NCBI RefSeq assembly: GCF_001262495.1
Contig: NZ_LGYE01000002.1
Coordinates: 424,368-488,367 of the forward strand
Reading direction: 5' to 3'
Origin: Microbacterium sp. GCS4
GTDB taxonomy: Bacteria > Actinomycetota > Actinomycetes > Actinomycetales > Microbacteriaceae
Length of the DNA: 64,000 nucleotides
In this document: positions 33,501 through 42,072 of the stretch, in pieces
Position numbering within the stretch: the stretch's first letter is position 1
Layout: every line of letters begins with the position of its first letter
Notes under the pieces: generated by a model
What the model was told of the DNA's origin: nothing
Seen by the model: the letters and a program-made list of their open reading frames with translations, nothing else
The model's database searches: none
Program-made: the position numbers and the translations under genes

Positions 33501-35200
33501 ACGCCGAACAGCCCGCGGTCGGGAATGGTGCCACCGCTCGTGACTGCGATGCGCTGCGCGCCGGGCCGGCCCGTCAGCGTTCCGGCATCCCGATCCCACA
33601 CGAGCCGAGGGCGCAGCTCGGCGAACTCGTCGGAGGGGAAGCGCCCGGCGAGGAGGTCGAGCGTCGCCTCGTACGCCGAACGGGGGAGCGACTGGAACGG
33701 CGCGGACCGGCGCACGGTCTCGAACCACTCCTCGACGCTGATCGCCCCGAGGGCGCTCGCCGCGACCGTCTGCTGGGCCAGGATATCGAGCGGGTTGCGG
33801 GGCACCTGGATCGCCTCGATCTTGCCCGCCAGCATCCGCTCCGTCACGATCGCGGTGTGCAGCACGTCGCCGCGGTGCTTGGGGAACAGCGCGGCGCGGC
33901 TGATCTCGCCGACCTGGTGGCCCGCCCGTCCCACACGCTGCAGGCCTGAGGCGGCTGAGGGCGGGGCCTCGACCTGGATCACGAGGTCGACCGCGCCCAT
34001 GTCGATGCCGAGCTCGAGGCTGCTCGTCGCGACCACGCAGCGGAGGACCCCGGACTTCAGCTCCTCCTCGACCTGCGCGCGCTGCTCCTTCGACACCGAG
34101 CCGTGGTGGGCTTTCGCGAGCACGGGATCGGCGCCCGCCGTGGCCCCGGCCTGCGCCATCATCGACGCCGGCACGGTCGCGTCGGGGAGAGGCACGCCGA
34201 TGCGCTCGGAGTAGATCTCGTTGAGCCGCCCGGTCAGTCGCTCGGCGAGCCGGCGGGAGTTCGAGAACACGATCGTGGACTTGTTCTGCAGGATGCGGTC
34301 GACGATCGCCTCCTCCACGTGCGGCCACACCGAGCCCGTGACCTCGGTGTACTCGGCGGCGTCCTCGTCGGCGGTCGTGGTGGAGGCCCCGGGCGGCGGG
34401 GGCGGGTTGGTCATGTCGTCCATCGGCACGACCACCCCGAGCTCGAACGTCTTCGAGGCGGGTGGGGCGACGATCTCGACGGGTGCCGCGCCGCCGAGGA
34501 AGCGCGCGACCTCGTCGATCGGCCGCACGGTCGCCGACAGGCCGATGCGCTGCGCCGGCTCGTCATGTCCGTGCGCTGCGCGCAGCGCGTCGAGGCGTTC
34601 GAGGCTCACCGCGAGGTGCGCTCCGCGCTTGGTCGCCGCGACCGCGTGCACCTCGTCGATGATGACGGTGTGCACGTCCCGCAGGGTCTCGCCCGCGCGG
34701 CTCGTGAGCATGAGGTACAGCGACTCGGGCGTCGTGATGAGGATGTCGGGCGGATCGGAGACGAGCTTGCGCCGGTCGCTCGACGTCGTGTCGCCCGAGC
34801 GGACCCCGACCGTCACCGCCGGTGCCGGCATGTCCAGCCGCCGGGCGGACTGACCGATCCCGATCAACGGGGAACGCAGGTTGCGCTCGACGTCGACGCC
34901 CAACGCCTTGAGCGGGGAGATGTAGAGGATGCGGGTGCGCGACGCCTCGGCATCCTTCTTCGCCTTCTTCTCCTTGTCTCCTGCAACGGCTCCCGCTGCG
35001 ATGCGCTCGCGGAACACGCTGTCGATCGCCCAGAGAAAAGCCGAGAGCGTCTTACCCGATCCGGTCGGAGCGACCACGAGCGCGTGCTTGCCCTGCGAGA
35101 TCGCCTCCCACGCGCCGGCCTGCGCGGGCGTGGGTGCGGTGAACGCCCCCCGGAACCAGTCCTGCGTGGCCGGGGTGAAGCGCTCGAGGACGTCACCCAT
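30536..35200 (-). CDS. lhr: Lhr-family ATP-dependent helicase (Lhr core plus long C-terminal domain)
   Basis: 1554 residues from ATG 35200, preceded by GGAGGG. Superfamily 2 motifs: Walker A VVAPTGSGKT near residue 45-52, DEVH box IIDEVHAV, SATVRP, motif IV region VFSNSRRLAERL, HHGSVSKEQR and motif VI LQRVGRAGHQ. The winged-helix and beta-barrel Lhr core follows, then the long C-terminal region found in full-length mycobacterial Lhr. It is a DNA-dependent ATPase and 3'-5' translocase in DNA repair; in mycobacteria it is linked to DNA damage. The length is normal. The 3' end is tandemly duplicated beyond the stop. Confidence 0.95.
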   Translation of the reverse strand: MGDVLERFTPATQDWFRGAFTAPTPAQAGAWEAISQGKHALVVAPTGSGKTLSAFLWAIDSVFRERIAAGAVAGDKEKKAKKDAEASRTRILYISPLKALGVDVERNLRSPLIGIGQSARRLDMPAPAVTVGVRSGDTTSSDRRKLVSDPPDILITTPESLYLMLTSRAGETLRDVHTVIIDEVHAVAATKRGAHLAVSLERLDALRAAHGHDEPAQRIGLSATVRPIDEVARFLGGAAPVEIVAPPASKTFELGVVVPMDDMTNPPPPPGASTTTADEDAAEYTEVTGSVWPHVEEAIVDRILQNKSTIVFSNSRRLAERLTGRLNEIYSERIGVPLPDATVPASMMAQAGATAGADPVLAKAHHGSVSKEQRAQVEEELKSGVLRCVVATSSLELGIDMGAVDLVIQVEAPPSAASGLQRVGRAGHQVGEISRAALFPKHRGDVLHTAIVTERMLAGKIEAIQVPRNPLDILAQQTVAASALGAISVEEWFETVRRSAPFQSLPRSAYEATLDLLAGRFPSDEFAELRPRLVWDRDAGTLTGRPGAQRIAVTSGGTIPDRGLFGVFVAGESTGARVGELDEEMVYESRVGDVFTLGTTSWRIAEITHDRVNVIPAYGQPGKVPFWHGDGIGRPFELGEALGKFSREVSSAAPEKAAQRLIEAGLDEQARANLMAHLTEQREATGTLPTDRSLTVERGHDEVGDWRVILHSPYGMKVHAPWALAINARVRERLGVEGSAVASDDGIIVRLPDAESEPPGAELFVFDPDELEQLVTQEVGGSALFASRFRECAARALLMPRTNPNRRTPLWQQRQRSAQLLEVARRHPTFPVILETLREVLQDVYDLPSLRRLATSIADRRIRLVETQPSQPSPYARDLLFGYVGAFMYEGDSPLAERRAAALSVDPALLGELLGTVELRELLDPAVIAQFEREVQRLDPERRARGLEGVADLLRVLGPLDAAEVALRLERAPETTTDTALDTATDADTGAMVEAAAAHLDALVAARRAIPVTIAGTTRIAAIEDAGRLRDALGAALPTGIPVAFLEPMADPLGDLVARYARTHGPFTTDALASRLGIGAAVARHTLQRLEHSGRLTSGYFLPEASGSGSETEWCDTEVLRRLRMRSLAAIRGSVEPVSPEAYARFLPDWQHLHRPLEGIDGVLTVIEQFAGVPIPASAWESLVLPSRVRDYSPALLDELTAAGEVIWSGHGTLPGRDGWVSLHPADLAPFTLPEPDSAIAADSLEARVLEALGAGGAYFAAQLRDMTGAENEQSVLEALWNLTWAGRVTNDTFAPIRSLLAGGSQAHRVTRRAPRTRAYRGMSLARPTPRPSSVGGRWALLPGIETDAARRATVTAGLLLDRYGVVTRGAVQSEGVPGGFAQAYRVLAGFEEAGHCRRGYVIEKLGAAQFAASATVDRLRTFAGLADPPPRLAVTLAATDPANPYGAALAWPRRDDVSHRPGRKAGGLVVLVDGTLVLYLERGGRTVLCFTDDSEVLRAAAADLVATSRARRLDTLTVEKVNGEGVYGTELATALQEAGFVATPRGYTLRKAI

Positions 35201-35269
35201 CCCTCCATCATCGCGGGTGCCACCGACATCGGGTTCCGGATTGTCCGAGGTCGGGAGCATGCTGTAGGC

Positions 35270-35680
35270 ATGGCCGCGCACACCACGAACTACCGCACCA
35301 CGTTCATCGAGGTCGCCGAGGACTGCCCGGTCGATCATGCCGAAGAGCCGCCCACCGGCGAGAAGCCGACGATCGCCGCGCTGCACTACCGGCTGATCGC
35401 CGAGCAGCCCTACGGTCGCACATCCGACGATGTGATCTTCACGACCCACGCGCTGCGCCAGGGCATCGACCCCGACGACGCCGCCGCGCGCGAGGCGTTC
35501 TTCGCGAAGGGGCAGCCGTGCCTGCGGTCCTCGCCGCTCGGCAAGCGCTACGGCTGGGGACTCGACCATGACGAGGAGGGACGGGTCGCTCTCGTGCCGC
35601 GTGAGTCCGAGGACTACACGCTCCGCGCCGCCGACCCCGCGGTCGCGCACACACGCGCGATGCGGAGCCGGCGGGCCTGA
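35270..35680 (+). CDS. DUF6157 family protein
   Basis: 136 residues from ATG 35270. It matches DUF6157: HTTNYRTTFIEVAEDCPVD, TIAALHYRLIAEQPYGRTSD, EAFFAKGQPCLRSSPLGKRY, GWGLDHDEEGRVALVP. Soluble, no signal peptide, no known function. It is divergent from lhr (69 bp apart) and converges with the ABC-F gene, stops 3 bp apart. Confidence 0.85.
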   Translation: MAAHTTNYRTTFIEVAEDCPVDHAEEPPTGEKPTIAALHYRLIAEQPYGRTSDDVIFTTHALRQGIDPDDAAAREAFFAKGQPCLRSSPLGKRYGWGLDHDEEGRVALVPRESEDYTLRAADPAVAHTRAMRSRRA

Positions 35681-35683
35681 GCA

Positions 35684-37282
35684 TCAGTCGACCTGCCGCA
35701 GCATCCCGTCGCCGTCGATCTCGAGCGTGAGGTCGAGGTCGAGTCGGGAGAGGAACGCGTCGTCGTGACTCACCACGAGCACCGCGCCCCGATACGCCCT
35801 CAGCGCCTCCACGAGCTGGTCGACCGTGTCGATGTCGAGGTTGTTCGTCGGCTCGTCGAGCAGCACCAGGTGCGGCGGCGGGTCCGACAGCAGCAGCTTC
35901 GCGAGCGCCACCCGGAACCGTTCGCCGCCCGACAACGCGGACACCGGCCGGTCGGCGGTCGCCCCGCGGATCAGGAATCGCGCCAGGCGGTTGCGCAGCT
36001 CCTTCTCGGGAACGTGCGGCGCGGCATCCGCGATGTTCTCGAACACCGACCGTGTCTCGTCGAGCCCGTCGACCCGTTGGGGCAGGTAGCCGATCCGATC
36101 CGTCAGCGGCAGAGCCGTGAGCGGACCCCTCACACGATGATGGACGAGATCCTCCAGCAGCGTCGTCTTGCCGGCGCCGTTGCGTCCGATCAGCGCGACC
36201 CGCTCCGGGCCCTGCACGACCCACGTGCGCTCGCCGTCGCCGAGCTCGGCGATGCGGCGACCAGGCGACACCTGCGGGTCCGGCAGCTCGATCTTCATCG
36301 AGGCGTCGGAACGGATGCGGCGCCCCGCGTCGTCGAGCGCCGCGCGAGCAGCGTCCTCCTTGCCCGCGACCTCGGTACGCAGCCGACCGGCCGACACCTC
36401 GGCGGCACCGCGCCGCCCGTGCGCGATGATCTTCGGCACCCGCTTCTCGATCTCGGCCTTCTTCGCCGTGCGCGCACGGTGCGCGAGCTTGACCTCGGCC
36501 TCGATGCGCTGACGCTTCTCCTTGCGGAACTCCTGCTTGGCGGTCGCCTCGGCCTGGCGCGCGGCGTCCTGTTCGGCATCCAACCAGGCGCGCCATTCGG
36601 AGTACGGTCCGCCGAACACGCTCAGCGTCTGGGCGTAGAGCTCGGCCGTGTCGTCCATGAGCTCGAGCAGCGACAGGTCGTGGCTCACGACGATCAGTGT
36701 GCCCTTCCAGGCGCGCACCATCGCCGCGAGCGCGGCCCGTGCGTCCCGATCGAGGTTGTTCGTCGGCTCGTCCAGCAGGGTGATCGGCGCACGTCGCAGA
36801 CGGATGCCGGCGATCGCGACGAGCACGGCCTCGCCGCCCGACAGCTCTCCGACGCGACGGTCGAGGAAGTCGGGGGCGAGTCCGGCCTCGGCCAGCGCCA
36901 CCTCGGCGCGCGCCTCGATGTCCCAGTCGTCGCCGACCGTGTCGAAGTGCGCGGGGTCGACGTCGCCCGACGTGATGGCACGTACAGCGTCGAGCGTCTC
37001 GGCGACGCCCAGTAGCTCCGCCACTCGACGATCCACGTCCAGCGTGAGCTGCTGCGGCAGGTACGCGACCTCGCCCGTCGTCGACAGGACGCCGGACGTC
37101 GGGGCGAGCTCGCCGGCCATGAGGCGCAGCAGCGTGGACTTGCCGGCGCCGTTGCGGCCGACGAGGCCGGTGCGGCCCGTGCCGAACGATCCGGATACGG
37201 CATCGAGGGCCGTGGAGCCGTCCGGCCAGGTGAGGGTCACGCGGTCGAGCGTGACGGAGGAATGGAGGGTGGGGGTGGTCAT
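35684..37282 (-). CDS. ABC-F family ATPase
   Basis: 532 residues, two ABC domains and no membrane part. Walker [13 protein letters not shown] and [12 protein letters not shown]; signatures [13 protein letters not shown] and [13 protein letters not shown]; Walker [13 protein letters not shown] and [12 protein letters not shown]. The ABC-F interdomain linker (P-site tRNA interaction motif region) is a basic coiled coil at about 235-320 ([20 protein letters not shown]). ABC-F proteins act on ribosomes, either as translation factors or antibiotic-resistance protectors; which cannot be said from the sequence. A long leader (305 bp) lies upstream. Confidence 0.92.
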   Translation of the reverse strand: MTTPTLHSSVTLDRVTLTWPDGSTALDAVSGSFGTGRTGLVGRNGAGKSTLLRLMAGELAPTSGVLSTTGEVAYLPQQLTLDVDRRVAELLGVAETLDAVRAITSGDVDPAHFDTVGDDWDIEARAEVALAEAGLAPDFLDRRVGELSGGEAVLVAIAGIRLRRAPITLLDEPTNNLDRDARAALAAMVRAWKGTLIVVSHDLSLLELMDDTAELYAQTLSVFGGPYSEWRAWLDAEQDAARQAEATAKQEFRKEKRQRIEAEVKLAHRARTAKKAEIEKRVPKIIAHGRRGAAEVSAGRLRTEVAGKEDAARAALDDAGRRIRSDASMKIELPDPQVSPGRRIAELGDGERTWVVQGPERVALIGRNGAGKTTLLEDLVHHRVRGPLTALPLTDRIGYLPQRVDGLDETRSVFENIADAAPHVPEKELRNRLARFLIRGATADRPVSALSGGERFRVALAKLLLSDPPPHLVLLDEPTNNLDIDTVDQLVEALRAYRGAVLVVSHDDAFLSRLDLDLTLEIDGDGMLRQVD

Positions 37283-37587
37283 GGGGTCTCCTGTCGAGTG
37301 CGGGGTGCACTGACACCGGACGCCCTGTTCCCCGAGCGGGGACCGCGAGAGGCGGGTGCCGTCAGAATGACGGCGGGCGGTGGTCGGCCGTGGAGTCGGC
37401 GATCGTCGGGTCAGCGCGCGGATGAGAGAGCGCGAAGGCGACGATTCAGATCAAAGGACTTCCAGACACGGCGGACAGGACCTGACGACCATACCCGGGC
37501 GTGTCGGCGCCCGCAACCTCCCGGGCGTGTCGCAGGCTCCGTCGTGCGGGGGATGTCGCCGCCGGTCGCCTTCCGTACGGTGGAGTC
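37283..37587. other. Gene-free divergent region between ABC-F and a small membrane protein gene
   Basis: No coding frame with a good start is seen in these 305 bases. They contain a perfect palindrome GCCGTCA-GAA-TGACGGC at 37358-37374 on the ABC-F side, and a direct repeat CCCGGGCGTGTCG present twice about 32 bp apart near 37494-37540. ABC-F resistance genes are often controlled by long leaders, but no leader peptide is evident. Confidence 0.5.
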
Positions 37588-37872
37588 ATGGCAGATCGCG
37601 AACCGAGTCCACACGAGATGCGCGCCCGGATGGGGTTGGGTGCGGGGATCGCGATCGGCATGGGGGTGGGCGTCGCTCTCGGCGTCACCTTCGACAACAT
37701 GATCGTCGGGATCAGCATCGGCCTCGTGATCGGCCTCTCGCTGTCTGTCGCGCTGAGTCGGGCGCCGTGGCGGAAGGACACGCGGATGCCGGGCGACGAG
37801 AGCATGCCCGGAGACGAGCTCGACCAGGATTCGGACGACCCTCGCGACATCGACGGCCCCGGCCCGCGGTAG
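37588..37872 (+). CDS. Small two-span membrane protein, Gly-zipper type
   Basis: 94 residues from ATG 37588. Two closely spaced hydrophobic segments rich in Gly (MGLGAGIAIGMGVGVALGVT and IVGISIGLVIGLSLSVAL) form a hairpin, followed by an acidic Asp/Pro-rich cytosolic tail with repeated MPGDE. Small proteins of this layout are common in Microbacteriaceae; function unknown. The downstream esterase converges with it, stops 3 bp apart. Confidence 0.75.
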   Translation: MADREPSPHEMRARMGLGAGIAIGMGVGVALGVTFDNMIVGISIGLVIGLSLSVALSRAPWRKDTRMPGDESMPGDELDQDSDDPRDIDGPGPR

Positions 37873-37875
37873 CGG

Positions 37876-38532
37876 TCAGCCCGCCGCGGTGCGCTCCAGC
37901 CAGCGCGCGAGGAAGGCGTGGACGTCGCCGAGCTCCTCCTCCGAGATGCTGTGTGTGAGGCCGGTATAGACGCGGCCCGACAGCTCGGAGTGCCCGGGCA
38001 GCCAGTCGGCCGTATGCGCGACGAGCGCCTCGGGGATCACATCGTCGTGTGTGCCGCGGCCCCAGAAGACGTGCGGTCGGAGCTCAGTGAGCTCGTCGTC
38101 CCGGGGTAGATCCCCGGGCGCGACGTAGCCGCTCAGCGCCACGACCGCCCCGACTCGGCCGGGGTCGAGACGCAACGCCTGCAAGGCCACGGCAGCGCCC
38201 TGGGAGAAGCCGAGGAAGGCGACGGATGCGGCATCCGCGGCCTCCTCGTCGAGCCAGCGCAGGAACGCCTCGGCCGCGACCGTCACGGTCGCCGAGCTGC
38301 GGCCGTCGAGGCCTTCGATCGGGTACCAGGAGCGGCCGGGCATGGGCCACGGGGGAGCGAGCGGTGCGGCGACCGAGGCCACCGCGATGCCGGTGGGCAG
38401 GTAGGGCACGAGTCCGAACAGGTCGTGCTCGTCGGCGCCGTAGCCGTGCAGCAGCACGAGCAGCGGCATCCCGCTGCGCTCGCCGGTCGACCAGCGCGTG
38501 AGGGCGCCGTCGATTCTCAGTTCCTCGCTCAC
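37876..38532 (-). CDS. Alpha/beta hydrolase, phospholipase/carboxylesterase (YpfH-like) type
   Basis: 218 residues from GTG 38532 (AGGATGGGGAT precedes it). Oxyanion strand LLVLLHGYGADEHD, nucleophile elbow FLGFSQGAAVA with the catalytic Ser, Asp in GRGTHDDVIPEALV and His in TGLTHSISEEE. This is the small dienelactone-hydrolase-like carboxylesterase family acting on short acyl or phospholipid esters. Length and triad are normal. It is divergent from the NUDIX-like gene. Confidence 0.9.
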   Translation of the reverse strand: MSEELRIDGALTRWSTGERSGMPLLVLLHGYGADEHDLFGLVPYLPTGIAVASVAAPLAPPWPMPGRSWYPIEGLDGRSSATVTVAAEAFLRWLDEEAADAASVAFLGFSQGAAVALQALRLDPGRVGAVVALSGYVAPGDLPRDDELTELRPHVFWGRGTHDDVIPEALVAHTADWLPGHSELSGRVYTGLTHSISEEELGDVHAFLARWLERTAAG

Positions 38533-38629
38533 ATCCCCATCCTGCCAGGGGCCGCCGACACCCGACCCGCCCGGAGCCCTATGCCGGTCGTCGCTGTCGA
38601 CGCGCAGGTGCGGCTGGTAGAAAGGACAC

Positions 38630-39232
38630 ATGGCCGTCCGCACACCCGATCCCGATCCCGAGCCCGACGACGGCATCGGCGGTTTCGGCGATGCGCAACC
38701 GCCCGCGCCGGACGGCAACCCCGGCTGGCTCAGCGAGTTCGAGCTCGAGGAGGCGCGTCGTCGCCTGCCGATGCTCTACGTCGAGGCGATCCCGGTGCGC
38801 ACCGACGGTTCCGGGCAGGTCACCGAGATCGGCATCCTGCTCCGCTCCACGCCGCTGGGCGAGATGACCCGCACGATCGTGTCGGGTCGCGTCCGCTTCG
38901 GCGAGACGATCCGCGATGCGCTCTTCCGGCACGTCGAGAACGACCTCGGACCCATGGCGTTCCCGCTGCTGCCGGCGTCGCCGTTGCCGTTCACGGTCGC
39001 GGAGTACTTCCCGCTGCCCGGCGTGAGCGCGTATCACGACGACCGGCAGCACGCCGTGTCGCTGGCGTTCGTCGTTCCGGTCACGGGAACGTGCGAGCCG
39101 CGTCAGGATGCTCTCGAGGTCACCTGGTTCACTCCCGAGGCCGCCGCCTCCGATGCGGTCGCCGCCGAGATGGAGGGCGGGCGCGGCACGCTCATCCGGC
39201 TCGCGCTCGCGAACCTCGGCCTGCTGCGCTGA
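38630..39232 (+). CDS. NUDIX-related protein (DUF4916 type)
   Basis: 200 residues. It has a disordered Asp/Pro-rich N-terminus (about 30 residues), then a NUDIX-like fold: NPGWLSEFELEEARRRLPML, GRVRFGETIRDALFRHVEND in the NUDIX-box position and VSLAFVVPVTG. The canonical box GX5EX7REUXEEXGU is degenerate (E and REXXEE incomplete), so pyrophosphohydrolase activity is doubtful. Similar actinobacterial proteins are annotated DUF4916. It is followed by a tandem-repeat array. Confidence 0.8.
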   Translation: MAVRTPDPDPEPDDGIGGFGDAQPPAPDGNPGWLSEFELEEARRRLPMLYVEAIPVRTDGSGQVTEIGILLRSTPLGEMTRTIVSGRVRFGETIRDALFRHVENDLGPMAFPLLPASPLPFTVAEYFPLPGVSAYHDDRQHAVSLAFVVPVTGTCEPRQDALEVTWFTPEAAASDAVAAEMEGGRGTLIRLALANLGLLR

Positions 39233-39265
39233 TCGCTGCCGCCGGCCGACGCCCTCGCCTTCTCA

Positions 39266-39470
39266 CGCCGACGCCCCTGTTCGTAAGCCTCCCGCTCGCC
39301 GACGCCCCTGTTCGTAAGCCTTCCGGTCGCCGACGCCCCTGCTCGTAAGCCTCCCGCTCGCCGACGCCCCTGCTCGTAAGCCTCCCGCTCGCCGACGCCC
39401 CTGTGGGTCGCCGACGCCCCTGCTCAGGTACGTCGTCCAGCAGGGGCGTGGGCGACCAGGCGGGGCGTCG
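39266..39470. repeat. 31-bp tandem array with terminal inverted copies
   Basis: Four 31-bp units start at 39266, 39297, 39328 and 39359, each CGCCGACGCCCCTG then TCGTAAGCCT and a short tail. Two shortened units follow (39390, 39409), then inverted copies GCAGGGGCGT (about 39440) and GGGGCGTCGGCG (about 39461). The last direct and first inverted copy form a strong hairpin around 39418-39450. The array lies between converging genes, consistent with an expanded bidirectional terminator. Confidence 0.88.
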
Positions 39471-39520
39471 GCGAAAGGACCGCCGCAGAGCAGCGCGGAC
39501 GGAGAGCGCTCAGGCGGAGC

Positions 39521-40588
39521 TCAGGCGGAGGTGAGGCGCGCGAGCTCGGCGACGAACTGGTCGACGTCGGATTCCTCGGTGTCGAAGCCGCACATCCAGC
39601 GGACCTCGCGCCGAGCGGCATCCCAGTCGTAGAAGCGGAAGCTCTCGCGCAGCCGATCCGCGACGCCCTCGGGCAGAGTGGCGAACACGCCGTTCGACTG
39701 CGTGGGCTGCGTGAACTCCACGCCGGCGATGGAGCCGTCCGCGATGCCGGCCTCGATCGAGCCGCGCAAGCGCTGGGCCATCGCGTTCGCGTGTCGGGCG
39801 TTGCGCAGCCAGAGGTCGCCCTCGAGCAGTGCGATGAGCTGAGCGGACACGAACCGCATCTTCGACGACAGCTGCATGTTGAACTTGCGCGAGTATGTGA
39901 GGCCGGTCGACGCCTCGGGGTTCAGCACGACGATAGCCTCGCCCAGCATCGCCCCGTTCTTTGTGCCGCCGAAGCTCAGCACGTCGACGCCGGCGTCGCG
40001 GGTGAAAGCGCGCAGCGGCAGGTCGAGCGCGGCTGCGGCGTTCGAGATCCGGGCGCCGTCCAGGTGCAGTCGCATGCCGCGCTCGTGCGCGTGGTCGGCG
40101 AGCGCACGGATCTCGTCGACCGAGTAGAGGGTGCCGAGCTCGGTGGACTGCGTGATCGAGACGACGAGCGGCTGTGCGCGGTGCTCGTCGCCCCAGCCCC
40201 ACGCCTCGCGGTCGACGAGCTCGGGCGTCAGCTTGCCGTCGTCTGTGGGGACGGCGAGGATCTTGAACCCGCCGATGCGCTCGGGGGCGCCGCCCTCGTC
40301 GACGTTGATGTGGGCGGTGGATGCCGCGATCACGGCGCCCCAGCGGGGAAGCATCGACTGGATGCCGGTGACGTTCGCACCCGTGCCGTTGAACACCGGG
40401 AACGCCTGGACGCCTTCGCCGAAGTGGTCGCGGAACACCTCCTGCAGACGCTCGGTGTAGGCGTCCTCTCCGTACGCGATCTGGTGTCCGCCGTTCGCCC
40501 GGGCGATCGCCTCGAGCACCTCGGGGTGCACACCGGAGTAGTTGTCGCTCGCGAAGCCGCGGAGCGCGGGGTCATGCTGAATGCTCAC
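39521..40588 (-). CDS. Low-specificity L-threonine aldolase / beta-eliminating lyase
   Basis: 355 residues, fold-type I PLP enzyme. Signature parts: GFASDNYSGVHPEVLEAI, AFPVFNGTGANVTGI, HINVDEGGAPE, RLHLDGARISNAAAAL with the PLP-contacting Asp-Gly-Ala-Arg, and the Schiff-base Lys in VLSFGGTKNGAM. It converts threonine or allo-threonine to glycine and acetaldehyde. Length is normal. It converges with the NUDIX-like gene over the repeat array and is divergent from the MFS gene. Confidence 0.93.
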   Translation of the reverse strand: MSIQHDPALRGFASDNYSGVHPEVLEAIARANGGHQIAYGEDAYTERLQEVFRDHFGEGVQAFPVFNGTGANVTGIQSMLPRWGAVIAASTAHINVDEGGAPERIGGFKILAVPTDDGKLTPELVDREAWGWGDEHRAQPLVVSITQSTELGTLYSVDEIRALADHAHERGMRLHLDGARISNAAAALDLPLRAFTRDAGVDVLSFGGTKNGAMLGEAIVVLNPEASTGLTYSRKFNMQLSSKMRFVSAQLIALLEGDLWLRNARHANAMAQRLRGSIEAGIADGSIAGVEFTQPTQSNGVFATLPEGVADRLRESFRFYDWDAARREVRWMCGFDTEESDVDQFVAELARLTSA

Positions 40589-40650
40589 CGGTCAAGCCTA
40601 ATCCGCGGATGCCCTACCGGATGTCGGAGGCACCCCCTACCCTCGGACCC

Positions 40651-42072
40651 ATGGAACGCACCCCGGCGAAGACGGCCTTCGCGAACGTTCTCGTCAACAC
40701 GCTGATCGCCAACGTGACGACGAGCTTCCTGTGGTTCGCGCTCACGTTCTGGGTCTACATCGAGACGCAGTCGGTGCTCGCGACGGGCATCATCGGCGGC
40801 GCGTACATGCTGTTCATCGCCTTCTTCGCGATGATCTTCGGCACGATCGTCGATCGTCATCGCAAGCACACCGTCATGCTGCTGTCGAGCGTCGTCTCGG
40901 CTGTGGCGTTCCTCCTCGCCGGCACCCTCTACGTCTGGCAGCCGGAGTCGGCGATCCTCGACCTGGGTGGCCCGTGGTTCTGGGCGTTCTCGATCCTCAT
41001 CCTGTTCGGCGGCGTGATCGAGCAGATGCGCAACATCGCGCTGTCGACGACCGTGACGCTGCTCGTGCCGGAAGAGCGGCGGGCGAACGCCAACGGACTC
41101 GTCGGCACCGTGCAGGGACTCGCGTTCCTCGTGACGAGCGTGTTCTCCGGGCTGTCGATCGGCTTCCTCGGCATGGGCTGGACCCTGGGCATCGCGATCG
41201 TGGCGATGGTGCTGACCTTCGTGCACCTGCTGTTCATCCGGATCCCGGAGGGCACTCCGACGCCCGACCCCGAATCTTCGAGCGCGCTCGACTTCCGGGG
41301 CAGCGTCACGGCCATCCGCCTCGCGCCCGGACTCTTCGCGCTGATCATCTTCTCGACGTTCAACAACCTCATCGGCGGCGTCTACATGGCGCTCATGGAC
41401 CCCTACGGGCTCACGCTGTTCGACGCGCAGACCTGGGGCTTCGCGCTGGCCTTCGCCTCCACCGGGTTCCTGATCGGCGGCGGCCTCGTAGCCAAGTTCG
41501 GTCTCGGCAAGAAACCCATGCGCACGCTGCTGCTCGTCGTCATCGCGATGGGGCTGCTCGGGTCCGTGTTCATGCTGCGCGAGTGGTGGCCGCTGTACGT
41601 GGTCGGGATGTGGATCTATATGGCGCTCGTGCCTCCCGCCGAGGCGGCAGAGCAGACCGTGATCCAGAAGGTCGTGCGCTTCGAGCGGCAGGGGCGCGTG
41701 TTCGGCGTCGCCGCCGCGATGGAGGCCGCGGCCGCGCCGATCACGGCCTTCCTCATCGCGCCGATCGCGGAGTTCGCGGTGATCCCGTACATGGAGTCGA
41801 GTGCCGGACGGCAGCAGTGGGGCTGGCTGCTCGGAGAGGGGGATGCACGCGGCATCGCACTGATCTGCCTGTTCGCGGGTCTCGTGATGGTGGTCGTCGG
41901 AACGCTCGCGTTCTTCACGAAGTCCTACCGCAAGCTCACCGACCTCTACGCGCACGCGCCGGAGCAGGAGCTGCCCGGTGAAGGCACCGACGCGGGGGGA
42001 GTCGAGAACCCGGATGCCATCGACGGTGCGGACTCCAGCGTCAGTCGTCGAGCAGGCGGACCTGATCGTTGA
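40651..42072 (+). CDS. Major facilitator superfamily transporter
   Basis: 473 residues from ATG 40651; an earlier in-frame ATG at 40609 would add 14 residues. About 12 membrane segments. The loop 2-3 motif is GTIVDRHRKHTVML (motif A-like), and LVPEERRANANGLVGTVQGL lies after TM4. This is the MFS_3 (permease-type) group containing macrolide-efflux-like proteins; substrate unknown. The last 11 codons overlap the 3' end of the convergent SDR gene. Confidence 0.88.
   Translation: MERTPAKTAFANVLVNTLIANVTTSFLWFALTFWVYIETQSVLATGIIGGAYMLFIAFFAMIFGTIVDRHRKHTVMLLSSVVSAVAFLLAGTLYVWQPESAILDLGGPWFWAFSILILFGGVIEQMRNIALSTTVTLLVPEERRANANGLVGTVQGLAFLVTSVFSGLSIGFLGMGWTLGIAIVAMVLTFVHLLFIRIPEGTPTPDPESSSALDFRGSVTAIRLAPGLFALIIFSTFNNLIGGVYMALMDPYGLTLFDAQTWGFALAFASTGFLIGGGLVAKFGLGKKPMRTLLLVVIAMGLLGSVFMLREWWPLYVVGMWIYMALVPPAEAAEQTVIQKVVRFERQGRVFGVAAAMEAAAAPITAFLIAPIAEFAVIPYMESSAGRQQWGWLLGEGDARGIALICLFAGLVMVVVGTLAFFTKSYRKLTDLYAHAPEQELPGEGTDAGGVENPDAIDGADSSVSRRAGGPDR

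Noticed and set aside
31013..33949. 978-codon open frame on the plus strand inside lhr
   Set aside because: Antisense shadow of a clear helicase gene; Arg/Gly/His-rich translation without domains, as expected in high-GC DNA.
39266..39470. CRISPR or coding repeat
   Set aside because: 31-bp units have no spacers; length is not a multiple of 3 and no frame is maintained.
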